Position numbers and translations under genes: made by a program. From contig WRAO01000011.1 in the NCBI GenBank assembly GCA_009780175.1, positions 19,868 to 83,867 of the forward strand: a DNA stretch of 64,000 nucleotides, given 5' to 3'. The notes under the pieces were generated by a model, which was not told where the DNA came from, ran no database searches, and was given only the letters and a program-made list of their open reading frames with translations. Source of the DNA: Oscillospiraceae bacterium (GTDB lineage Bacteria > Bacillota > Clostridia > Oscillospirales > Oscillospiraceae). Shown here piece after piece: positions 33,985-42,423 of the stretch; positions within the stretch are counted from its first letter, which is position 1; the number at the start of each line of letters is the position of its first letter.

Positions 33985-35388
33985 TTGGATTGTGTATCAA
34001 AGAAGCATCCGCTATCTGCTTACCTGAAGTTTTTTCTGTTGCCCTTGATCGGGATCGTTGCGTTTTTCGTGAATATCCCCCTGCCGAGCTATACCATCGT
34101 CGGGGCGACGGTTGCGGAGAATTCGACGATTTTGGTCAACCACTTGACCAGTTTCCTCAGGGCTTTGCTCTGGAACGGGAATATTCGGGTGATGCCCTAT
34201 ATCGTCCTTGCGATCTCGGTCTATGGGCTGGTGGACCTCTATGTGCGGCGGAAGAAGCATTTTTCGAATACGGTTAACAAAGTGTTCGCCGTGATTAAGA
34301 TGATCGGCGTTGTCTTTGTGTTTTTCGCGGTGTTTCATTTTGGTCCTGAGGTCATGCATGAGCCGCGGGCTTTGCTTGGCGGCAGGGGGATTTCGGCTTT
34401 TGTGATGAATAGTATTTTGATTTCCATCACCATCAGTATCCCTTTGGCCGCTATTTTTCTGCCTTTTTTGCTCAATTACGGGCTGGTGGAGTTTGCCGGG
34501 GTGCTGGTCCGGCCGATTATGCGGCCGGTTTATCGGCTTCCGGGCCGTTCGGCTGTTATTTTGGTGACTGCGCTGCTCGGCAACTTCTCTGTGGGGCATA
34601 TCGCGGTCAATGGGCAGTATGAAGAGGGGCATATGACGGAGCGGGAGTCGGTTGCGATTTGCACCAGTTTTTGCAATCCCTCGATTGCGTTTATGCTGGT
34701 TTTGGCGATCAATACGGGGATGATGGCGCATTGGAACGCGTTTTTCTGGTCGGTGTTCCTGATTACGCTGATTGTGTCCTTTATTGGGGTCCGTATTTTC
34801 CCGCTTTCTCGGATTCCGGACAGTTATGCGCCCGGTATTACGCCGCATCCGGAGACGGTATACAAGCATAAGATCCTGCAAAGCGCCTTTGGGGAGGCGC
34901 TTTGCACCGCAGAGACTTCGCAAAATCCCTTTCAAGCCATCGCACAGATACTGAAAGCGACCTTTGCTATCCTCGCCGCGATCATTATGGGGGCCGGATT
35001 CTCTACCTCTGTGGGGATGTTACTCTACTTTTATACGCCCATTTTCGAGTGGATTGGGGTCATTTTCCACCCCATTTTGTGGCTGGTACAGATACCCGCC
35101 GCGGAGGTGAATATGGCCGCGACGGGGGCCGCTATCTCGCTCTTAGAGGTGACGATTCCTTCCCTATTGGTCAGTTCAATTGACCAGTGGTCGGTCCATA
35201 TTCGATACATGATGGCGGTTATTCCGTTGACATCGGTGATCTTTCTGGGTAGTTTTGTGCCCAGTTTGCTCTCCCAAAACATACCGGTAAAGTTCTGGCA
35301 TCTGCTGGTAATCTGGTTTGAACGGATGGTAATGTCGATCTTTTTTGCGGGGATATTCTCCTTGATTCTGTTTGGGATACCGAGTTAA
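33985..35388 (+). CDS. YjiH-family membrane protein (nucleoside-recognition gate domain)
   Basis: 467 residues from a TTG start with GAGGAG upstream; longer frames to 33904 would run over the promoter. About ten to twelve transmembrane segments; seen: LKFFLLPLIGIVAFFVNIPLP, LLGNFSVGHIAVNGQYEEGHMTERESVAICTSFCNPSIAFMLVLA (gate-domain type motif) and AAEVNMAATGAAI. YjiH proteins are putative transporters of unknown substrate. It has its own promoter and terminator but follows the aromatic operon. Confidence 0.8.
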   Translation: MDCVSKKHPLSAYLKFFLLPLIGIVAFFVNIPLPSYTIVGATVAENSTILVNHLTSFLRALLWNGNIRVMPYIVLAISVYGLVDLYVRRKKHFSNTVNKVFAVIKMIGVVFVFFAVFHFGPEVMHEPRALLGGRGISAFVMNSILISITISIPLAAIFLPFLLNYGLVEFAGVLVRPIMRPVYRLPGRSAVILVTALLGNFSVGHIAVNGQYEEGHMTERESVAICTSFCNPSIAFMLVLAINTGMMAHWNAFFWSVFLITLIVSFIGVRIFPLSRIPDSYAPGITPHPETVYKHKILQSAFGEALCTAETSQNPFQAIAQILKATFAILAAIIMGAGFSTSVGMLLYFYTPIFEWIGVIFHPILWLVQIPAAEVNMAATGAAISLLEVTIPSLLVSSIDQWSVHIRYMMAVIPLTSVIFLGSFVPSLLSQNIPVKFWHLLVIWFERMVMSIFFAGIFSLILFGIPS

Positions 35389-35452
35389 ATGAACCGGAAC
35401 CGTTTCCTTCTCGTCCCTTTATGGGACCTTATCCGTCCCTTTTGAGACTTAA

Positions 35453-35488
35453 AAAACTCCGAACCCACCGTATATGGGTTCGGAGTTT
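35453..35488. terminator. Bidirectional terminator between the YjiH gene and the Met-rich lipoprotein
   Basis: AAAACTCCGAACCCA, seven-base loop, TGGGTTCGGAGTTTT; perfect stem between converging genes. Confidence 0.88.
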
Positions 35489-35520
35489 TGCGTTTCTGAT
35501 TTTCCAATGCCTAACTGCGT

Positions 35521-36321
35521 TTATGCAAAATTGATTACGACGTCGTCGCCGAAGGCGATGAAGATGAATTCGCTGACGGAGGTCATGGTCATTTCTTCGC
35601 CGTCGAAGATCATGGTCATGTCCATTTCCATGGTCATCGAGACTGGGTTGTCGTTTGCGTCTACGATGATGGTCATGGGAACGTCGCCCATGGTGATTTC
35701 GAGGTCCATGCCGAGGTCGGCGAGCATACCGTCTACGGCGGCCATTGCGAAGTCCATCATGAGTTGACCGTCTAGTACGACGTGCATGTGGGTGTAACCG
35801 TCGATCACTTCGATTTCAGCGGAGAGGAAGGCTTCCGCTTCGACGTCTGGCATGTTCATCGCGTCTTCGAATATCCCTTCCAGCATTTCCGGCAGGAGGA
35901 ACTCAGAGGGGATTTCTTGCCCGTCTACGATCATGCGGATTTCGGTGAAGGAGGTGCCTTCCATCGCCATGTACATTTCCATGGTGGTGGTGCCGAAGGC
36001 GTCCATGTCCATTTCCATGACCATGAAGGATCTTGCGATTTCGCCTTCGACGATCATTTGCATGTGGCCGTGGGTGACGGAGTGGATGGTTTCGCCCATG
36101 AAGTCCATGGTCATGTCCATGGTGAATTCGAGGTCGTACGCACCGTCTTGGCCAGGGCCGAGGTTCATGGAATTCATGATTTGCAGATAGGCCTCAAAGG
36201 CGTGTTCCTGGGGGTCTTGTACCGCCGGGGGTGTTGGGGTCGCGGTTGTGCCGCCTCCGCATGCCGCGAGTGTCACGACGAGGAGGAGTACAAGTAGAAT
36301 TGCTCCGATTTTTTTCATCAT
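35521..36321 (-). CDS. Methionine-rich lipoprotein, LolA/DUF6612-like
   Basis: 266 residues. Seen: signal peptide with lipobox LAAC followed by GGG, a Thr/Pro linker, then a domain of alternating beta strands in which Met appears every second residue (TMDMTMDFM, FMVMEMDMDAF, MTMEMDMTMIF). I count about 37 Met, some 14 per cent, together with many Asp and Glu. The strand pattern fits DUF6612/LolA-like lipid-facing lipoproteins of unknown role; Met-rich faces could bind hydrophobic ligands or soft metals such as Cu(I). AGAGGA lies before the start. Monocistronic. Confidence 0.8.
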   Translation of the reverse strand: MMKKIGAILLVLLLVVTLAACGGGTTATPTPPAVQDPQEHAFEAYLQIMNSMNLGPGQDGAYDLEFTMDMTMDFMGETIHSVTHGHMQMIVEGEIARSFMVMEMDMDAFGTTTMEMYMAMEGTSFTEIRMIVDGQEIPSEFLLPEMLEGIFEDAMNMPDVEAEAFLSAEIEVIDGYTHMHVVLDGQLMMDFAMAAVDGMLADLGMDLEITMGDVPMTIIVDANDNPVSMTMEMDMTMIFDGEEMTMTSVSEFIFIAFGDDVVINFA

Positions 36322-36364
36322 TTTTTATTTCCTCTCTTTCTGGCTGGTGAGCCAATCAATATCT

Positions 36365-36393
36365 ATTGTACTATAGTTTTTTTAGCAATGCAA
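36365..36393 (-). promoter_or_regulatory. Promoter of the Met-rich lipoprotein
   Basis: On the minus strand TTGCAT, 17 bases, TACAAT, about 45 bases before the ATG. Confidence 0.6.
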
Positions 36394-36429
36394 GCACTTT
36401 GCATTGCTCCTTGTAAGGCACGGGGCACT

Positions 36430-36527
36430 TGGGACCGGTCAGGCTCCTTTTTCAAAGGAGGCTTTTGGGGGGCGGGGCGTCCTGCGTATATACCAGAGCC
36501 GGCGGGCGGCAGATTGCCGCCCCTACG
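36430..36527. repeat. Intergenic repeat fragments
   Basis: Contains GGCTCCTTTTTCAAAGGAGGC (36440-36460), also seen in related form near 43705, 48100 and 61160, and a GTAGGGGCG-family palindrome GGGCGGCAGATTGCCGCCCC ending CTACG (36504-36527). The stretch from 36394 to 36530 has no supported gene. Confidence 0.6.
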
Positions 36528-36535
36528 CGTGCAAC

Positions 36536-36571
36536 AAAGAGTACGGCTCACTTGTGTGAGCCGTACTCTTT
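36536..36571 (-). terminator. Terminator of the zinc-ribbon protein gene
   Basis: AAAGAGTACGGCTCAC / GTGAGCCGTACTCTTT with a four-base loop, perfect 16-base stem directly after the stop codon at 36581; can work both ways. Confidence 0.85.
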
Positions 36572-36580
36572 TGATTTTCT

Positions 36581-37210
36581 TTATCGTACTCTGACTAGGA
36601 CTTCGGCGTTCATGTTGCCGACGCTGGCTCTGATGATGGACTGTTGGCCGGCGCTTCGGCCTTCTATGGTGACGCGGCGGGGGTCTTCGTGGTCGATGGT
36701 GATGCCGACCGCCAGGTGGTTCTCTGTCAGCCATTCGATGTTGGCGACGGCGTCTGTGGGGAAGATTTCGGCCCAGAGGTCGATCTGGGTGCCGACGTGG
36801 ATGGTCATTTCATTGATGCCTGGTCTGTAGTAGGCCCAGGTGATGTTGACTGAGGTGACCGGGACCGGCGTGGGTGTTGGGGTTGGCGTCGGGATTGGAG
36901 TGGGGGTGGGGTCTTCGTTTTCTTCCCCATTGCCCGCTCCCCCGCCTTGGCCTTGCGACATGCCGGGGCCGCCGGGGGTCGGGGTGCCGACGGGGTCGGC
37001 GTTGAGGTCCAGCACTGCCGCGCTGATGACGGTGATGACAAGCACCAGCACTAACAGCGCCTGGATCATCCGCCGGGCGGACGCGTCTCCGCTATCGTTG
37101 GCGCGTTTTCCGCCGCGGCTTCGACCGGCGCCGCAATAGGGGCATCTGAGTTTCAGCCCCGAATAGTTCCGATCGCATCGGCCGCATTTTACATTTGGGA
37201 TCAGGCTCAT
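36581..37210 (-). CDS. Zinc-ribbon membrane protein with Ig-like C-terminal domain
   Basis: 209 residues. Seen: an N-terminal zinc ribbon (CGRCDRNYSGLKLRCPYCGAG), a basic segment, one transmembrane helix (about 48-67), a long Gly/Pro/Thr linker with PTPTPTP repeats (about 72-115), and a C-terminal domain resembling bacterial Ig-like group 2 (VTSVNITWAYY, IDLWAEIFPTDAVANIEW, VTIEGRSAGQQSII). The ribbon would be cytosolic and the Ig part outside. No known function. AAAGGAG precedes the start. Confidence 0.75.
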   Translation of the reverse strand: MSLIPNVKCGRCDRNYSGLKLRCPYCGAGRSRGGKRANDSGDASARRMIQALLVLVLVITVISAAVLDLNADPVGTPTPGGPGMSQGQGGGAGNGEENEDPTPTPIPTPTPTPTPVPVTSVNITWAYYRPGINEMTIHVGTQIDLWAEIFPTDAVANIEWLTENHLAVGITIDHEDPRRVTIEGRSAGQQSIIRASVGNMNAEVLVRVR

Positions 37211-37280
37211 AGCCGTTTCTCCTTTATCTTAGACACAGAAAAGCCCGTATGTTACCTGTATCCATTTTACCGCAAATGGC

Positions 37281-38207
37281 TTAGTTCGTCAATATCAGAC
37301 TATGCCAATCTCCGTCTTGGTGGCGGCCCGCGATTTGGAATCCGCCTGTTTGGAAGGCTTCTTCCACTTCGCGTTCGCGTCCGTTTATGATGCCGGCGCA
37401 GATCATGTGTCCGCCGGGGGCCAGCCAGGGGGCGGTAAAGTCTGCGAGGCTGATGAGTACGTCCGCTACGATATTGGCTAGGATGAGGTCGTATTGCGTT
37501 TGACCGAGCTTTGTGCGGAGGGGGCCTTTGGCTAGGATGTCGCCGTAATGGACGGTGAGTTTTGTGTTGTCCAGCCCGCTCCAGGCGGCGTTGGCCCTAA
37601 CTACGTCTGGGGCTTTGGGGTCGATGTCGCAGGCGGTGGCGTGGTCGGCTCCTAAGAGAAGGGCGGCGATGGAGAGGATACCGCTGCCGCAGCCGAGGTC
37701 TAACACCCGTTGACCGGGGGCGGCGAGGGTTTCTACGAGTTCTAGGCAGCGTCTGGTCGTCGGGTGGGAGCCGGTGCCGAAGATGAGGCCGGGGTCTAGC
37801 CGGATGGGGATGCGGGGGCCGGGGTCTACCTCTTCCCATTGGGGCACGACCAGGAGACGATTGCCGATGGGGATGGGGCGGTAGTATTTTTTCCAGTTGT
37901 TGGCCCAGTCTTCCTCCTGGATTTCGCGTTTTGCGATTTTACAGGCTAGGGCGGATTCCAATCTGGCTAGTTCGCGCTCGCCGGATGGGGTGGATTCGAG
38001 GTAGAAGATGACCCGGCTTTTGCCGGACATGGCGGTGCGGAGGTCTTCGTCTACGTAGTCCCAGTATTGTTGGTTGTGTTCGAGGAAGGACAGGAAATCC
38101 GCTTCGTCTTCTATGACGAGGTCGGTGATGCCTTGGGTTTCCAGGTCTGAGACGACGCGGTTGACCGCGCCGTCCGCCGCTTCGATTACAAGTTCAAGCC
38201 ATGCCAT
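37281..38207 (-). CDS. prmA: Ribosomal protein L11 methyltransferase
   Basis: 308 residues. Seen: N-terminal L11-recognition domain (about 1-100), EEDWANNWKKYYRPIPIG, the SAM-binding region GLIFGTGSHPTTRRCLELVE, VLDLGCGSGILSIAALLLGA, and the catalytic-loop NIVADVLISLA. Methylates lysines and the N terminus of L11. Its ATG overlaps the stop codon of the lytic transglycosylase as TAATG, so the two are translationally coupled, an unusual partnership. In many Bacillota prmA sits by dnaJ, which is absent here. Confidence 0.95.
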   Translation of the reverse strand: MAWLELVIEAADGAVNRVVSDLETQGITDLVIEDEADFLSFLEHNQQYWDYVDEDLRTAMSGKSRVIFYLESTPSGERELARLESALACKIAKREIQEEDWANNWKKYYRPIPIGNRLLVVPQWEEVDPGPRIPIRLDPGLIFGTGSHPTTRRCLELVETLAAPGQRVLDLGCGSGILSIAALLLGADHATACDIDPKAPDVVRANAAWSGLDNTKLTVHYGDILAKGPLRTKLGQTQYDLILANIVADVLISLADFTAPWLAPGGHMICAGIINGREREVEEAFQTGGFQIAGRHQDGDWHSLILTN

Positions 38208-38818
38208 TATCCGTATAACTCCCTATAGATTTCCATGAAGCGGTTGACCCGCTCCACATATTCTCTGGTTTCTGTGAAGGGGATGGTGTGGAGGGTTTCG
38301 CCGTCGTGGCTGTATTGTTCGTCCGCCAGCCATGTACTGACGTTGCCCATGCCGGCGTTGTAGGCGGCGAGGGCGGTGTCTACGTGGCCGAACATGTCGA
38401 TGAGGAGGCGGAGGTAGTAGGTGCCCATGCGGACATTGTAGGCGGGGTGCATCAGGTCCGTTTCTGTAAAGCTGACCCCCATCCGTCCGGCAAGCCATTC
38501 GCCGGTGGCGGGCATGATCTGCATGAGGCCGGTGGCGCCCATGGGGCTTACGGCGGTCGGTCGGAAGCTGCTCTCGGCTTGGATGACGCCCATCACGAGG
38601 AAGGGGTCTAGGTCGTGTTCTTCGCTGTAGCGGAAGATGAGTTCTTCGTATCGGAGGGGGTGGCGCAGTTCTAACTGCCAGCGTTGGGCTGCGGGCCAGA
38701 GTTGGACCGCGAGGAGGACTATGGCGGATATGGATAAGAGAAACACGACGACAGCGGGGAGACAGCTGCGTCTGCGTCTTCTGCGTTGTGGGAGTTCGGG
38801 GGGGAATTCGTGTTGCAT
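38207..38818 (-). CDS. Membrane-anchored lytic transglycosylase (SLT domain)
   Basis: 203 residues. Seen: an Arg-rich cytosolic N terminus (RRRRRRSC), one transmembrane helix (about 22-42), then an SLT lysozyme-like domain with the catalytic Glu in VIQAESSFRPTAVS, GATGLMQIMPATGEWLA, NVRMGTYYLRLLID and ALAAYNAGMGNVSTWL, as in E. coli Slt/MltC and B. subtilis YjbJ-like proteins. It cleaves peptidoglycan between MurNAc and GlcNAc. AAGGAG six bases before the ATG at 38818 fixes the start. Confidence 0.92.
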   Translation of the reverse strand: MQHEFPPELPQRRRRRRSCLPAVVVFLLSISAIVLLAVQLWPAAQRWQLELRHPLRYEELIFRYSEEHDLDPFLVMGVIQAESSFRPTAVSPMGATGLMQIMPATGEWLAGRMGVSFTETDLMHPAYNVRMGTYYLRLLIDMFGHVDTALAAYNAGMGNVSTWLADEQYSHDGETLHTIPFTETREYVERVNRFMEIYRELYG

Positions 38819-38879
38819 GGGCGCTCCTTGTCTGGGGCTTATGGCGGTGGCAGGCGGTCTGGGCCACTTTGGTTTCAAT

Positions 38880-38908
38880 AGTATACCATAATCGGCTTTG
38901 GTTTGCAA
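38880..38908 (-). promoter_or_regulatory. Promoter of the transglycosylase-prmA operon
   Basis: On the minus strand TTGCAA, 17 bases, TATACT, about 60 bases before the ATG. Confidence 0.75.
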
Positions 38909-38911
38909 AGA

Positions 38912-38947
38912 AAAGTGGCCGGATACCGAGTGGTATCCGGCCACTTT
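38912..38947 (-). terminator. Terminator of the carbonic anhydrase gene
   Basis: AAAGTGGCCGGATACC / GGTATCCGGCCACTTT, four-base loop, perfect stem; T-rich on the minus strand exit (TTTTCTTTG). Confidence 0.88.
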
Positions 38948-38960
38948 ATTTGAGTTTCGC

Positions 38961-39536
38961 TTACAGCCAAGTTACAACGCCGGTTGCGACGTCGTATTCT
39001 GCGCCGTATACGGGAACACCAGCTGCGGTGATTGCCGGGTCTGCTTTCAGCGCCGCAACTTGAGCTGCAACGTTGGTAGCAACGGCGTTTTCTTTGGTGT
39101 CTACGTGTTTGACGAGGGCTTTGATGTCATCGAGGATGCCTTGGAGCTCGCCCGGCAGACCGGAGGTGCCCATGTGTGCGTTGAAGACCGCGCCGCATTG
39201 GGTGTGGCCGACAACTACGATGATTTGGGATTTCAGAACCGCTGCCGCGAATTGGAAGGAGCCAACTGCTTCGCGATCTGCGAAGTTACCGGCGTTTCTT
39301 ACTACGAAGATGTTGCCGATACCTTGGTCGAAATAGATTTCTGGGGAGCAACGGCTGTCCGCGCAGGTCAGGATGGAGGCGAAGGGGCTTTGTTGGGTAG
39401 CGGTTTTGCCGAGGGATTCTTTGTAATCGGTCGGTACGAGGTTATTCGCTACGAATCTTGCGTTACCCTCTTTCAGAAGCGCGAGAGCTGCTTCTGCGGT
39501 GGTTACCTTTACTGCTGGATCTTGATACTTGCTCAT
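38961..39536 (-). CDS. Beta-class carbonic anhydrase
   Basis: 191 residues. Interconverts CO2 and bicarbonate with zinc. Seen: zinc and catalytic motif CADSRCSPE (about residue 58), GNIFVVRNAGN, and the second zinc site VVVGHTQCGAVF (His and Cys about 110-113). The C terminus (AEYDVATGVVTWL) fits the group that includes B. subtilis YbcF-type short enzymes. AGGAGG lies before the ATG. Single-gene unit. Bicarbonate would serve, for instance, PurK and other carboxylases. Confidence 0.94.
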   Translation of the reverse strand: MSKYQDPAVKVTTAEAALALLKEGNARFVANNLVPTDYKESLGKTATQQSPFASILTCADSRCSPEIYFDQGIGNIFVVRNAGNFADREAVGSFQFAAAVLKSQIIVVVGHTQCGAVFNAHMGTSGLPGELQGILDDIKALVKHVDTKENAVATNVAAQVAALKADPAITAAGVPVYGAEYDVATGVVTWL

Positions 39537-39687
39537 GACAATTCCTCCTAAAAAATATGTTTTAGTATTTTTGCCTGATATGCCAATAAATGTAGATCAA
39601 GTGTAATGCATAATTTGGTAATTGTCAAGAGAAACCTAGTCCTTGCCCATTATTTATTACCCATTCAGGTGGGATGGCAGGGGCCCT

Positions 39688-40536
39688 TTAGGAGCCTCTT
39701 TGGGGCAGGTAGTTGTGCGGCAGGGTGCAGCCTTGGTGGCCGAGGGCGCAGACGCTGTAATCGGCGAGGGCGAAGGTCATTAGCAGGCCGACCAGGATGC
39801 CGAGGATGGCCGCGAAGGTGGTGAGGCGGCTTTTGGTGATCTGGGAGGATTGCGGGAGGACTTCGCCGAAGACGACGTAGAGCATGGTGCCGGAGGCGCC
39901 GCAGAGGGCGAGGGCGAGGGCTGTGTCTGAGATGCCGCCGATGAGCATGCCGATGATGCCGCCGATGATGGTTGGCGTGCCGCCGAGGGCTGTGAGGGCG
40001 ACTGCTTTTTGTTTGGACATCCCGCCGCCGATGAGGGGGGCGCCGATCGCCATGCCTTCGGGGATACAGTGCAGGGCCGCGGCGACGGCTAGGACGATGC
40101 CCATGCGGATGTCGTAGGTGCCGGCGGCGCCGATGGCGATGCCTTCGGGCAGTTTATGCAGGGAAAGGGCGACCAGCATGATGATACCTGAGCGCACCAG
40201 GGTGGGGCGCTCGACGCGCTTGTGCTCGTGGCAGACTCTGGTGTGGCAGATGTGGACTTCTTCCCCGCCCTTTTTGGCGATTTTATCCAGCAGATGGCTC
40301 AGGACGGCGACAGCCGCGACGCCGAGCGCGAGGCCTATGACGGCGGTGGTCACGCCTGCGAGGGCAATGCTTGCGGGGATCATTTTGAAGCTGACGACAC
40401 TAATCATGACGCCGCCGGCGAAGCTGAGGAGCCAGCTCATCGCTCTCGGAGAAACGGTGCCGAGCAGGGCCGAGATAAGGCCGCCGAGTCCCATGCCGAC
40501 GATTCCGACGAGGGCAGTTAATAATAGGATTTCCAT
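39688..40536 (-). CDS. ZIP-family divalent metal transporter
   Basis: 282 residues with about eight transmembrane segments. Seen: a His/Cys-rich cytosolic loop (VHICHTRVCHEHKR, about residues 94-107) and the metal-site helices ALSLHKLPEGIAIG and ALHCIPEGMAIGAPL, the classic ZIP HxxPEG pair. Expected to bring Zn2+, Fe2+ or Mn2+ into the cytosol. GAGGGG precedes the ATG at 40536. A C-terminal extension with Cys and His (CALGHQGCTLPH) is present. On the minus strand TTGACA lies at 40643-40638 with a poor -10. Confidence 0.9.
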   Translation of the reverse strand: MEILLLTALVGIVGMGLGGLISALLGTVSPRAMSWLLSFAGGVMISVVSFKMIPASIALAGVTTAVIGLALGVAAVAVLSHLLDKIAKKGGEEVHICHTRVCHEHKRVERPTLVRSGIIMLVALSLHKLPEGIAIGAAGTYDIRMGIVLAVAAALHCIPEGMAIGAPLIGGGMSKQKAVALTALGGTPTIIGGIIGMLIGGISDTALALALCGASGTMLYVVFGEVLPQSSQITKSRLTTFAAILGILVGLLMTFALADYSVCALGHQGCTLPHNYLPQRGS

Positions 40537-40689
40537 TTTGTAGCCCCTCTCGGTTGCATAGAGAACGCCGCTTTTTGCAGGTGTTCTTCTCGATTCGCGT
40601 ATACATGCCAATTTGCTACAACAAGGCTAACAAAGCCTCCCCTTTTTGTCAACAACTATTTCGGGTGCGGGGTACCACCCTTACAATCG

Positions 40690-40815
40690 GGTGGGATAAG
40701 GACGGTATGCCGTGTACATTGGGGTTTTGCTGCAACTCCCCTTTCTCGGCGGGAGGCTGGGGGTAAGGGTACCCTCCGTCTCTGCGGGCTACCCCTCCAG
40801 GGAGAGAAATTTGCG
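40690..40815. repeat. Intergenic repeat region
   Basis: GC-rich, no gene supported between 40537 and 40887. Contains AACTCCCCTTTCTCGGCGGG and GGTACCCTCCGTCTCTGCGG with CTACCCCTCCAGGGAG, which resembles 48006-48045 (CCCTGCGGGTGCCACCCCTCC with AAGGAGGGGAATGGG). Confidence 0.5.
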
Positions 40816-40841
40816 AGATCAGGCGGTTCCTTTGCACGCCA

Positions 40842-40873
40842 AAAAAGCAGAGGCGTGTGTGCCTCTGCTTTTT
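40842..40873 (-). terminator. Terminator of rpsT
   Basis: AAAAAGCAGAGGC / GCCTCTGCTTTTT around GTGTGT; perfect stem with T-tract on both exits. Confidence 0.88.
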
Positions 40874-40887
40874 CTAATTACTTATGC

Positions 40888-41151
40888 TTACGCCATGCCG
40901 CCCAAACGTTTGGTCAGACTGCTCTTTTTGCGGGCCGCGTTGTTTTTATGCAACAGGCCTTTGGCAACAGCCTTGTCAACCGTTTTAATCGCCAATTGGT
41001 AGGCGCCAGCCGCCTCTTCTTTGCTGCCGCTGGTCACTGCCGCGTCGAAACGCTTGAGAGTCGTCCGCAAACGGGTGCGGTTCGCTTTATTTTTCGCTTC
41101 ACGAATTTCTGTGATCAGAATCCGCTTCTGAGCCGATTTAATATTCGCCAT
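40888..41151 (-). CDS. rpsT: 30S ribosomal protein S20
   Basis: 87 residues, the normal size. Seen: MANIKSAQKRILITEIREAKNKANRTRLRTTLK and a C terminus with KGLLHKNNAARKKSSLTKRL. Binds 16S rRNA early in 30S assembly. AGGAGG lies 12 bases before the ATG and a good promoter 50 bases upstream. It is on the strand that is C-rich here, i.e. opposite to the G-rich strand. Confidence 0.97.
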   Translation of the reverse strand: MANIKSAQKRILITEIREAKNKANRTRLRTTLKRFDAAVTSGSKEEAAGAYQLAIKTVDKAVAKGLLHKNNAARKKSSLTKRLGGMA

Positions 41152-41199
41152 CTTCCTAAAACACCTCCTCTGACAGTGTCTCGCTATCCGCGGAACGTC

Positions 41200-41228
41200 A
41201 TTTTATCACGCAAAACGGGAAATTGCAA
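41200..41228 (-). promoter_or_regulatory. Promoter of rpsT
   Basis: On the minus strand TTGCAA, 17 bases, TAAAAT. It lies only some 30 bases after the ricT stop codon; no terminator separates the two. Confidence 0.75.
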
Positions 41229-41259
41229 TACTTTTTTGAAAAAAGAAGAGGAGAACACG

Positions 41260-42372
41260 TTACTCTGTCTTTCCACCTTCGCTTGGGCCACCGGGCCGTC
41301 TTCTGCGGCGACGGCGGGGGTTGGGCTTTTTGTCTGGGTCTACGCTTGGTTCGTCGGTTGATTCTTCTGGTTGGGTGTCCTCCGCGGGGACTGCCTCTTC
41401 CAGGGGTTTCTTCTCTGGGCGGCGCGGGGCTTCGCGGGGTGGTTTTGTGTCCATGTGGCGTTGGAGGCCGCGGTGCGGGCCGCCGGACTCTTTGCTGGGG
41501 CCGCCGTTTGTTTCTTGATCTTTGCTCTCCGCCGCGATTTCGGCGCGGCGTTGTTTGCCGGTTTTGATGAATTGGAGGTCGGTCAGGGGGTAGTAGTTGA
41601 TTTGCGGGTCGCCGCCGCGGATTTCCAGGCGGACTTTTGCTTTTTGGCGGAGGAGGTTGATTTCGGTGATGGTGCCTTTGCCGTCTGGTGTGTCTACGTA
41701 GGAGTCTAGTTTGGGGGCATTTTTGACGAGTTCTTCATAAGCGTCTTGCTCGTATTTGAGGCAGCACATGAGGCGGCCGCAGGCGCCGGAGATTTTGGTG
41801 GGGTTGAGCGAGAGGTTTTGGGTTTTTGCCATTTTGATGCTGACGGGCTGGAAGTCGTCCAGAAATTGGCTGCAGCAGAACTCTTTGCCGCAGATGCCGA
41901 GGCCGCCGAGCATTTTGGCTTCGTCTCTGACGCCGATTTGGCGCAGTTCGATGCGGGTGCGGAAGATGCTGGCGAGGTCGCGGACTAAATCGCGGAAATC
42001 GACGCGGCCGTCTGAGGTGAAGAAGAAGAGGATTTTGTTGCCTTCGAAGTTGTATTCCACGTCTACGAGTTTCATGTCCAGCCCGTGTTCGCGGATTTTT
42101 TCTACGCCGGTGCGGAAGGCGTCCTGCTCTTTTTCTCGGTTGCCGGCCTCGGCTTTTTTGTCTTCCGGGGTCGCGATGCGGAGGACGGGGCGGAGGGGCG
42201 GGACGACTTTCTCGGATTCGACCTGAAAGTTGCCTCTAACGCATTCACCGAATTCTTCGCCTTTGCTGGTTTCGACGATGACGTCTTGACCGGTGCGGAC
42301 TTCGTGGCCCGCGGGGTCGAAATAATAGTTTTTGCCTCTGCTTTTGAAGCGTATGCTCACTACTTCTGTCAT
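41260..42372 (-). CDS. ricT: PSP1-domain protein RicT (YaaT-like)
   Basis: 370 residues. Seen: PSP1 core (about 1-270) with TGQDVIVETSKGEEFGECVRG, KMLGGLGICGKEFCCSQFL and GACGRLMCCLKYEQDAYEE, whose cysteines bind Fe-S clusters in the RicA-RicF-RicT complex. In B. subtilis this complex helps RNase Y process mRNAs and affects sporulation and competence. The C-terminal part (about 275-370) is a long charged, Pro-rich, disordered tail ending in a run of Arg, longer than in YaaT. It follows holB, as in B. subtilis. Confidence 0.93.
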   Translation of the reverse strand: MTEVVSIRFKSRGKNYYFDPAGHEVRTGQDVIVETSKGEEFGECVRGNFQVESEKVVPPLRPVLRIATPEDKKAEAGNREKEQDAFRTGVEKIREHGLDMKLVDVEYNFEGNKILFFFTSDGRVDFRDLVRDLASIFRTRIELRQIGVRDEAKMLGGLGICGKEFCCSQFLDDFQPVSIKMAKTQNLSLNPTKISGACGRLMCCLKYEQDAYEELVKNAPKLDSYVDTPDGKGTITEINLLRQKAKVRLEIRGGDPQINYYPLTDLQFIKTGKQRRAEIAAESKDQETNGGPSKESGGPHRGLQRHMDTKPPREAPRRPEKKPLEEAVPAEDTQPEESTDEPSVDPDKKPNPRRRRRRRPGGPSEGGKTE

Positions 42373-42389
42373 TGGTTTCTCCCTTGATG

Positions 42390-42417
42390 GTGCGGACGCG
42401 CAATAGGCGCCCCTACA
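42390..42417. repeat. Short palindromic repeat, GTAGGGGCG family
   Basis: GTGCGGACGCGCAATAGGCGCCCCTACA, between holB and ricT; the right end is the family signature GCGCCCCTAC. Confidence 0.6.
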
Positions 42418-42423
42418 ATCTCG

